From: WLWS01 sp964639535
GTDB lineage: Bacteria > Pseudomonadota > Gammaproteobacteria > Eutrophobiales > Eutrophobiaceae
DNA: 30,054 bases
NCBI GenBank assembly: GCA_964639535.1
Contig: CAZXDV010000006.1
Span: 1 to 30,054, forward strand
Direction of reading: 5' to 3'
In this document: positions 24,146-30,054 of the stretch, piece after piece
How the letters are laid out: each line of letters opens with the position of its first letter
Numbering within the stretch: the stretch's first letter is position 1
The notes under the pieces: model-generated
What the model saw: only the letters and a program-made list of their open reading frames with translations
The model's database searches: none
What the model was told of the DNA's origin: nothing
Translations under genes and position numbers: made by a program

Positions 24146-25399
24146 TTACCTATCTATCTCCCCAAATACGATGTCCTGGGTTCCTATCACCGCGACCACG
24201 TCGGCCAGCATATGCCCTTCCACCATTTCGTTCATGGCAGACAGGTGTACAAAGCCGGGAGCCCTGACTTTCAGGCGGTAAGGCTTGTTTGCGCCATCGG
24301 ATAGCAGGTAGATGCCAAATTCGCCCTTGGGGTGCTCAACCGCCGAGTAAACTTCTCCCTCGGGAACACAGTAGCCTTCTGTGAACAGCTTGAAATGATG
24401 GATAAGTGATTCCATGCCGTCCTTCATCTCTTCACGCTTGGGAGGTACAAGCTTGTGGTCATCGATGATAACAGGGCCCGGGTTTGCCTTTAGCCAGTCC
24501 ACGCACTGCTTGATGATACGGTTGGACTGGCGCATCTCCTCTACCCTTACAAGGTAGCGGTCATAGCAATCACCATTAACACCGACGGGAATATCAAAAT
24601 CCAGGTCCGCGTAAACTTCGTAAGGCTGTTTCTTGCGCAAATCCCACTCTACCCCGGAACCACGCAGCATGGGACCGGTAAAGCCAAGCTTAAGGGCCCG
24701 CTCCGGTTCAACCACGCCAATACCCACTGTGCGTTGACGCCAGATACGGTTTTCAGTTAGCAGGGTTTCATACTCGTCAACACAGCCTGGGAAACGCTCT
24801 GTAAAAGCATCAAGGAAATCCAGCATGGAACCCTGGCGGGTTTCGTTCATGTCGGCGACCTGCTTGTCGTCATGCCACTTTGAAGCCTGGTAGACGGGCA
24901 TGACAGACGGCAAATCACGATACACTCCACCCGGGCGATAGTAGGTGGCATGCATTCGAGCCCCGGATACGGCCTCGTAACAATCCATCAGGTCTTCGCG
25001 CTCGCGAAAACAGTAAAGGAACATGGTCATGGCACCGATATCCAGGCCATGGGTTCCCAGCCACATCAGGTGATTAAGTATTCGGGTAATTTCATCAAAC
25101 ATGACGCGAATGTACTGGGCTCGAACAGGTGGCTCGACACCCAGCAGGCGCTCAATTGCCATCACGTAGGCATGTTCGTTACACATCATCGAGACATAGT
25201 CGAGCCTGTCCATGTAGCCGATACTTTGGTTATAGGGCTTGGACTCGGCCAGCTTTTCAGTGCCCCTGTGCAGAAGCCCTATATGGGGATCGGCTCGCTC
25301 AATGACCTCGCCGTCCATTTCCAGGACCAGGCGAAGTACACCATGGGCCGCAGGGTGCTGTGGACCAAAATTCATGGTCATGTTCTTGATTTCGGGCAT
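24146..25399 (-). CDS. nuoD: NADH-quinone oxidoreductase subunit D
   Basis: This 417-residue peripheral-arm subunit forms the quinone pocket with NuoB. The start MPEIKNMTMNFGPQHPAAHG carries the conserved HPAAHG loop, and PHIGLLHRGTEKL and the C-terminal FGEIDR are further signatures. It is not fused to NuoC, unlike in E. coli. It starts two bases after the nuoC stop and ends before the palindromic element. Confidence 0.98.
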   Translation of the reverse strand: MPEIKNMTMNFGPQHPAAHGVLRLVLEMDGEVIERADPHIGLLHRGTEKLAESKPYNQSIGYMDRLDYVSMMCNEHAYVMAIERLLGVEPPVRAQYIRVMFDEITRILNHLMWLGTHGLDIGAMTMFLYCFREREDLMDCYEAVSGARMHATYYRPGGVYRDLPSVMPVYQASKWHDDKQVADMNETRQGSMLDFLDAFTERFPGCVDEYETLLTENRIWRQRTVGIGVVEPERALKLGFTGPMLRGSGVEWDLRKKQPYEVYADLDFDIPVGVNGDCYDRYLVRVEEMRQSNRIIKQCVDWLKANPGPVIIDDHKLVPPKREEMKDGMESLIHHFKLFTEGYCVPEGEVYSAVEHPKGEFGIYLLSDGANKPYRLKVRAPGFVHLSAMNEMVEGHMLADVVAVIGTQDIVFGEIDR

Positions 25400-25401
25400 A
25401 C

Positions 25402-26040
25402 CTAGTTTTCCCTTATCACTCGGGGTACCAGCACCCGGTTCTTGATCGTGACCGGTTGGTAAACCACTCTTTCTTTTTCGGGGTCGTATCGGACTTCAAC
25501 ATTTCCTTCGAGAGGGAAATCCTTGCGAAACGGATGGCCGATAAAGCCATAGTCGGTGAGAATGCGGCGCAGGTCGGGATGCCCTTCAAACATGATCCCA
25601 AACAGGTCAAATGCCTCGCGTTCGTACCAGTTGGCCGCCGGCCACACCTCGACAACCGAGGCAATTCGCGTGGAATCACCCGGTAAAAGGCAACGCAAGC
25701 GTAAACGACGGTTGTGTGCTACCGAAAGCAGGTGGTATACCACTGCGAACCTGCTGGGTAGCGGGTTTGAGCCTTCACGTACACCGCTACTCACACCGCG
25801 GCTAAAGCCGGTACTGGTGGTATCTTCAGTTTCCCAGTCTGCCTGCCCATATCCGAGGTAATCGACACCACACAGGTCTGTAAGCTGGACAAACTGGAAT
25901 TCGTCTTCTGCAGACAGGGCAGCGGCAACATCAAGCAGGTCCGTCGAGGAGATTTCAATACTCAGCTGCCCGCAGTGTTCATGGCTGGAAAGAATCTTCT
26001 CGGCAAAACGCCTATCCAGCTGTTCCTTCAAATTTTCCAT
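25402..26040 (-). CDS. nuoC: NADH-quinone oxidoreductase subunit C
   Basis: This 212-residue subunit has its signature in WYEREAFDLFGIMFEGHPDL (about 137-156), followed by RRILTDYGFIGHPFRKDFPL. A variable insert after DYLGYGQ contains STGFSRGV, which resembles Xanthomonas-type NuoC, so it is native rather than a sign of damage. It is a separate gene from nuoD. A 31-base gap separates it from nuoB. Confidence 0.97.
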   Translation of the reverse strand: MENLKEQLDRRFAEKILSSHEHCGQLSIEISSTDLLDVAAALSAEDEFQFVQLTDLCGVDYLGYGQADWETEDTTSTGFSRGVSSGVREGSNPLPSRFAVVYHLLSVAHNRRLRLRCLLPGDSTRIASVVEVWPAANWYEREAFDLFGIMFEGHPDLRRILTDYGFIGHPFRKDFPLEGNVEVRYDPEKERVVYQPVTIKNRVLVPRVIREN

Positions 26041-26071
26041 CTCTTGTTGATTAATTCTTTGTATGTCGGCC

Positions 26072-26557
26072 CTAGCGGAGGAAGGTGTTCTGACCCGTGC
26101 GCTTGATTTTTTTCTGTAGCTGGATCAGTCCAAACAACAGGGCCTCGGCTGTAGGAGGACAGCCTGGCACGTAGATATCCACCGGCACAATGCGATCACA
26201 GCCACGCACCACGGAGTAGGAATAATGATAGTAGCCTCCACCATTGGCACAGGAACCCATGGATACCACCCAGCGTGGCTCTGACATCTGGTCATACACC
26301 TTTCTCAGGGCAGGTGCCATCTTGTTAACAAGGGTGCCGGCAACAATCATCACGTCTGACTGCCTGGGGCTGGGACGAAAAATGATGCCAAAGCGATCCA
26401 TGTCGTAACGGGAAGCGCCAGCATGCATCATTTCAACGGCACAACAGGCAAGGCCAAAGGTCATTGGCCACATGGAACCGGTTCGAGCCCAGTTCACCAG
26501 GTTATCCACGGTGGTGACCGCGAAATTCCGGTTATCTATCTGCTCATCTACTCCCAT
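26072..26557 (-). CDS. nuoB: NADH-quinone oxidoreductase subunit B (cluster N2)
   Basis: This 161-residue subunit carries the terminal 4Fe-4S cluster N2, which reduces quinone. The ligands are the tandem pair C38-C39 in GLACCAVEMM, C103 in GSCANGGGYY and C133 in PGCPP. I chose the ATG at 26557 because the family commonly starts MGV and a purine-rich stretch lies before it. An in-frame ATG at 26578 would add seven residues. Both starts overlap the nuoA end. Confidence 0.96.
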   Translation of the reverse strand: MGVDEQIDNRNFAVTTVDNLVNWARTGSMWPMTFGLACCAVEMMHAGASRYDMDRFGIIFRPSPRQSDVMIVAGTLVNKMAPALRKVYDQMSEPRWVVSMGSCANGGGYYHYSYSVVRGCDRIVPVDIYVPGCPPTAEALLFGLIQLQKKIKRTGQNTFLR

Positions 26558-26907
26558 TCCAGGGCCCCCCTTCTCCATTCGTAAATAAAACCCGCTACCA
26601 GGACAGCCAGGAAGATCATCATCGCCCAGAAACCCACCATGCCAATACCGTCCAGGGCCACGGCCCAGGGAAAGAGAAAGGCGATTTCCAGGTCAAAAAT
26701 AATAAACATGATGGCGACAAGGTAATACCGCACGTCGAATTTCATACGTGCGTCCTCAAAGGCCTCGAAACCACATTCGTAGGGCGAGCCCTTTTCCGTA
26801 TCAGGCCGGTTCGGCCCGAGAAAATAGCCAATAGTGAATAAGATAACGCCCAGTACTACGCCAAGTACCAGGAATATCAGGATAGGTAAGTAATTTTCCA
26901 GCAACAT
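26548..26907 (-). CDS. nuoA: NADH-quinone oxidoreductase subunit A
   Basis: This 119-residue protein has three membrane segments. SPYECGFEAFEDARMKFDVR is the conserved loop between the first two segments, followed by YLVAIMFIIFDLEIAFLFPW. It is the first gene of the 14-gene operon. The ATG at 26907 lacks a clear Shine-Dalgarno sequence. The 3' end overlaps nuoB. Confidence 0.97.
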   Translation of the reverse strand: MLLENYLPILIFLVLGVVLGVILFTIGYFLGPNRPDTEKGSPYECGFEAFEDARMKFDVRYYLVAIMFIIFDLEIAFLFPWAVALDGIGMVGFWAMMIFLAVLVAGFIYEWRRGALEWE

Positions 26908-26997
26908 GTGAATATGTTTAGCAATAATCCGGCCAGATTTGCCTGTTTATTTAATTTCCATCAAGGCCAACCGCGATCAGCCCGTAACTGCTCCGGA

Positions 26998-27022
26998 ATT
27001 ATACAGACAACTTGCCTGCAAG
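26998..27022 (-). promoter_or_regulatory. Candidate nuo operon promoter with inverted repeat
   Basis: On the minus strand there is a perfect TATAAT (27003-26998). It is preceded by CTTGC-AG-GCAAG (27022-27011), a 5-bp inverted repeat that occupies the spacer and could be a regulator site. A -35 box at correct spacing is poor (GTGCCT at 17 bases), which fits an activated promoter. Transcription would start near 26991, leaving a leader of about 85 bases. The 205-base gap holds no other clear feature. Confidence 0.4.
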
Positions 27023-27112
27023 GCACTGATTTGTTGATCTAATTAGCAGCGGTCCCGGACAGCGAAAGTTATCGAGAATGATCGCTGCCTGGTGCTGGAA
27101 ATGTTTTCAGTA

Positions 27113-27667
27113 TCAGGGAAGATGCGCCAGGAACTCGCCAGGTGGCCGACGGCTGGCGGCAGGGACCTCCTCCGGGTAGCCGTACCAGAACAGGCCTACA
27201 ACCTCCTGTTGCCCCATTGGCAGGCCGACAATATCGAAAAACTCGGGGTCACGGGTCACGGCACCGGTGGTCCACTTCATCCCGATCCCCTGCTCCCACA
27301 ACAACAGCGCCAGGTTCTGGGCCACGCAACAGCAGGCTGCGTAGTCTTCCCGGCGTCGCAATTCATCATCATCAAGCGTGTAGCTCATCAGCAACCAGCC
27401 CGGAATTTCCCGCCATCGCTTTAATTTCACATCCGCCATGCGCTGCCCCTTTTGGGCTTCGACCAGTCGCGCATTAAGCACGGCTATCCTGTCCGCTGTC
27501 TCTTCACCGATAATCCTGAAGTGCCAGGGTTGGGTGAGATGATGATTGGGTGCCCAGGTAGCATGGGAAATTGCATTTTCCACGACACCAGCCGCGGGCA
27601 CCTGCCCGGCCCTGAACTGGTGAATGGTTCTTCGCCCCCTGATGAGGTCATCCAGCTTTGTATTCAT
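27113..27667 (-). CDS. Nitroreductase-family flavoprotein
   Basis: This 184-residue protein has the nitroreductase fold. The FMN-contacting arginine cluster is RGRRTIHQF (10-18), followed by ATWAPNHHLTQPWHF (36-50). Further family segments are DYAACCCVAQNLALLLWEQGIG and VVGLFWYGYPEEVP near the end. The short length resembles the YdjA-like group. The family reduces nitro or quinone compounds with NAD(P)H, and the true substrate cannot be told. It lies between the kinase and the nuo operon, on the same strand, 56 bases after the kinase stop. Confidence 0.85.
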   Translation of the reverse strand: MNTKLDDLIRGRRTIHQFRAGQVPAAGVVENAISHATWAPNHHLTQPWHFRIIGEETADRIAVLNARLVEAQKGQRMADVKLKRWREIPGWLLMSYTLDDDELRRREDYAACCCVAQNLALLLWEQGIGMKWTTGAVTRDPEFFDIVGLPMGQQEVVGLFWYGYPEEVPAASRRPPGEFLAHLP

Positions 27668-27723
27668 TAATTACATCTCGTTCTGCATTTTAATAATGTT
27701 TCACAACGCCCCGGGCGACCCCT

Positions 27724-29301
27724 TCACTGCCCGGCGGCATTTTTTCGCTCCCGTATCCTGGCTGCTGCCTCTTTCAGTTTCTGGCTATCGGGAGATACCT
27801 TGAGCATGGCGTTGACATAGGCCTCGGCAAGATCATACCTGTTATCCTTTATGGCCTGTTTCAGTTTTCCTTCGTACTTGTCCGTCAGCTTGCGTAAAGA
27901 ACGCCGTGCCTGGGGACTCTCCGGATCCGACTCAAGCTGTCGCCTGATTCGTTCAAGCAGGCGCCGATCAGATTTTTCAATCAGCTCCTGCGGCAGGTCC
28001 ATCTTCACTGCTTCTTCTTTAGTTGGCGCTGCAGGGACATCAACAGCCAGCGCGCCAGTTTGCGTGTCAGCAGGCGCCTCGCTGGACGGCTCTTCTGCGG
28101 TTGGCCCGGTATCACCACCTGTCACGTCGGCCATCGGACTCGCGATCGTCTTTTCCTCCTGCTGCGGCTCTTCACGGTTTTTCCTGTCGTCTCCGATTAT
28201 TGCCAGCAGCAGGAACACACCAGACAGGACCGCGATAACCTTTAATGGTTTCCTGTACCAGCCCCTGGATACCGGTTTTTCGATGACCTCTGTTTGTTCG
28301 CTTCGAACGTCGGCCCTTATGGTGATCCTGTCAGCGACTTCCGGCACCGGCGCCTGGGGTCTTTCCACGGGACTGCTACTCGCAACTGCCGTCACTGCCT
28401 CGCTGGCGACAGTTTCGCCATTGATCATGGCACGCCAGGCCCTCACAGTGGCAGGCCTGTCGTCGGCCTTGAATGCCATTCCGTTGTCGATCGCCTGCAG
28501 CAGTGCCTGCGAATAACCAGGCGGTGCAATTTCCACCGCGCTGACGTAGCTGTCTCGCTGGGTGTGCAACAGGGCTTCGCTACGATCCATTGCTTCGGAG
28601 GGAGAACGTCCAATCACGGCACGGTACATGGTCGCGGCAAGCCCATATATATCTGTCCAGGGTCCCTGCTTGTCGCTTTTGCTGACATATTGTTCAAACG
28701 GTGCAAAACCCGGAGATACCATGCTGGTCAGGGTATGAGTCTTTTCCCCGAGAGATTGCCTGGCTGAACCAAAATCCAGCAATACGGGAGAACCGTCCCT
28801 ACGAATGAAAATATTTGGCGGCTTGATATCACGATGGATAAAACCCGCTTGGTGAATTTCCTCGAGCCCGTCCAGTATCGGCAGGATAATCTCCCTGATA
28901 CCTTCCTCCGACAGGGTTTTTTCCTGCTTCAGCAATTCGTGCATGGCCTGTCCCTTTTCATACTCCATGACCATGTAGGCACTGTTATTTTCAGGAAAGA
29001 CGGTAAGTACCCGCACAATATTCGAATGCTTAAATTGCGCCAGTGTTTGTGCTTCACTCATGAAGCGATCCAGGCCCCAGCTAAACTGTTCCCCGTGTTC
29101 ACCGGAAACCGGGTGAATGGAATGATCGCCATCACGTACTGCCAGCTCAACCGGCAGGTACTCCTTGATAGCCACTTCCTGGTTCAGGTTGGTATCCTGC
29201 GCGAGGTAGGTTATGCCAAAGCCACCCTGGCCAAGGATCTCCTTGATAACGTACCAATGCAGTTGGTAGCCTGGCTGTAGTGAATTTCTGTGTTGCTCCA
29301 T
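27724..29301 (-). CDS. Membrane-anchored Ser/Thr protein kinase with C-terminal helical domain
   Basis: This 525-residue Hanks-type kinase has the glycine loop GQGGFG (24-29), ATP lysine K46 in VAIKEYLP, catalytic loop HRDIKPPN (156-163, base D158), DFG (176-178) and an APE-like FAPFEQY (199-205). All catalytic residues are present, so it should be active. A linker rich in E, P and V precedes one membrane segment (353-370). The periplasmic part has an acidic low-complexity stretch, then a helical region (about 430-525) that resembles TPR-like repeats, with AEAYVNAMLKVSPDSQ. It has no cognate phosphatase or obvious substrate gene nearby. Confidence 0.92.
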   Translation of the reverse strand: MEQHRNSLQPGYQLHWYVIKEILGQGGFGITYLAQDTNLNQEVAIKEYLPVELAVRDGDHSIHPVSGEHGEQFSWGLDRFMSEAQTLAQFKHSNIVRVLTVFPENNSAYMVMEYEKGQAMHELLKQEKTLSEEGIREIILPILDGLEEIHQAGFIHRDIKPPNIFIRRDGSPVLLDFGSARQSLGEKTHTLTSMVSPGFAPFEQYVSKSDKQGPWTDIYGLAATMYRAVIGRSPSEAMDRSEALLHTQRDSYVSAVEIAPPGYSQALLQAIDNGMAFKADDRPATVRAWRAMINGETVASEAVTAVASSSPVERPQAPVPEVADRITIRADVRSEQTEVIEKPVSRGWYRKPLKVIAVLSGVFLLLAIIGDDRKNREEPQQEEKTIASPMADVTGGDTGPTAEEPSSEAPADTQTGALAVDVPAAPTKEEAVKMDLPQELIEKSDRRLLERIRRQLESDPESPQARRSLRKLTDKYEGKLKQAIKDNRYDLAEAYVNAMLKVSPDSQKLKEAAARIRERKNAAGQ

Positions 29302-29352
29302 AATCTTCCCTTTACTAACGAGTAAGGCCCAGGCAGGTTGACCTGTTACATT

Positions 29353-30054
29353 CTATTCATTTTTTGCAACACCGGGTAAAAATATGGCCAGCAGGTCATT
29401 GAGAAAGTCCATACCTTTTTCACTGGCCCTGATATTGTCATCCTGCCATTCCAGCAATCCTTCGCCGCTGGCCTGCTTCAGTAAATGTTCAATACGGCCA
29501 AGCTCCAGCCCTGTACGCGCTGTAAAAAGATCCGGTGAAAACCCTGATAGCAGGCGCAGGGAATTCATCATGAATTCCAGCACCCGGTCTTCTTTGGACA
29601 AGGTTACTTCACGTGAGACTGCATTGCCCGCAACGCTTTTCTGCATATAAATGCCAGGGATACGATGGCGCTGGTAGCGAGTTATCTTGCCCGTTTGCGC
29701 ATTGCTCAGCTTGCCATGTGCACCAGCTCCAACTCCATAATAGTCAGCGAATTGCCAGTAATTAACATTATGCCTGCATTCCAGGCCGTCCCTGGCCCAG
29801 GCCGACACTTCGTATTGCCGATACCCCTCAGACTCCAGCAAGGCCTTTCCGTTCTGCTGGATTTCCCAGCATTGCTCGTGGGACGGCAGGGTCGGTGGCT
29901 TACTGTAGAATACAGTATTTGGCTCCAGGGTGAGCTGATACCAGGAGATATGTTGAGGCCGAAGCTGAATGGCAGCTTGCAGGTCAGCAAGCGCCATTTT
30001 GACATCCTGGCCAGGCAGGCCGTGCATCAGGTCGATGTTTAAGTTGTCAAATCC
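29353..30054 (-). CDS. hemW: HemW, radical SAM heme chaperone-like protein (5' part outside window)
   Basis: Only the C-terminal 233 residues are in the window, and the frame is still open at the right edge. NLNIDLMHGLPGQ at the edge, ISWYQLTLEPNTVF and HNVNYWQFADYYGVGAGAHG are diagnostic of HemW, the protein long misnamed as coproporphyrinogen III oxidase. The radical-SAM cysteine motif would lie upstream and cannot be checked. The C-terminal HemW domain is complete, ending VAKNE. It is 51 bases upstream of the kinase on the same strand. Confidence 0.93.
   Translation of the reverse strand, partial: GFDNLNIDLMHGLPGQDVKMALADLQAAIQLRPQHISWYQLTLEPNTVFYSKPPTLPSHEQCWEIQQNGKALLESEGYRQYEVSAWARDGLECRHNVNYWQFADYYGVGAGAHGKLSNAQTGKITRYQRHRIPGIYMQKSVAGNAVSREVTLSKEDRVLEFMMNSLRLLSGFSPDLFTARTGLELGRIEHLLKQASGEGLLEWQDDNIRASEKGMDFLNDLLAIFLPGVAKNE

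Noticed and set aside
25740..25830. Palindrome-like GGCTTTAGCC region in nuoC, possible inserted repeat
   Set aside because: The encoded STGFSRGV segment matches the usual insert of Xanthomonas-type NuoC, so it is native coding sequence and not an inserted element.
26908..27112. tRNA-Leu or secG expected before nuoA
   Set aside because: I looked for a cloverleaf with a TTCGA-type T-loop and for a small SecG-like membrane ORF in this gap. Neither is present.
27851..28516. 221-codon plus-strand open frame opposite the kinase
   Set aside because: It is serine-rich low-complexity antisense to the kinase linker and membrane segment. No start signal or family resemblance supports it.

Overview
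The window reads as chromosomal DNA of a free-living, aerobically respiring gammaproteobacterium with moderate GC. This rests on the gene content: separate nuoC and nuoD, a Xanthomonas/Coxiella-like NuoC, AceK, DUF3301, YajQ, and a CPXCG zinc-ribbon protein. I cannot assign a genus. No transposase, integrase, CRISPR array, tRNA or rRNA is visible, and nearly all the sequence is ordinary core metabolism.

Left part (1-1704): metZ (minus strand) makes homocysteine. Its 5' leader carries what I read as a SAM-II riboswitch. The aptamer starts at the expected transcription start of a good sigma-70 promoter and is followed by mutually exclusive antiterminator and terminator hairpins. This is the most striking regulatory structure in the window.

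Plus-strand block (1705-6926): icd is followed with no gap by aceK, which encodes the kinase/phosphatase that controls Icd. Then come an ApbE-type flavin transferase lipoprotein, a DUF3301 membrane protein, YajQ and a CPXCG protein. The glyoxylate-shunt enzymes that normally accompany aceK are not in the window.

Middle (6927-12360): two tandem minus-strand ion-transporter superfamily permeases follow, one ArsB/NhaD-like and one true NhaD-type Na+/H+ antiporter. Divergent from them are sco1 and a PCuAC copper chaperone, which together form a CuA-assembly pair for cytochrome oxidase, and then phosphatidylserine decarboxylase (psd). The intergenic DNA between nhaD and sco1 holds a nested inverted repeat with a T8 tract, just before a promoter that would give sco1 almost no leader.

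Right part (12381-30054): a complete 14-gene complex I operon, nuoA to nuoN, lies on the minus strand. It is tightly packed with frequent stop/start overlaps. A 46-bp double palindrome sits between nuoD and nuoE. Upstream of nuoA lie a nitroreductase-fold protein, a membrane-anchored Ser/Thr kinase and the 3' part of hemW, which is cut by the window edge.

Taken together, the region links TCA-cycle flux control (Icd/AceK) and NADH oxidation (complex I) with Na+/H+ homeostasis and terminal-oxidase copper loading. I found no clear new multi-gene defence or mobile system. The best leads are regulatory: the metZ riboswitch, the sco1 leader structure and the nuoD/nuoE palindrome.
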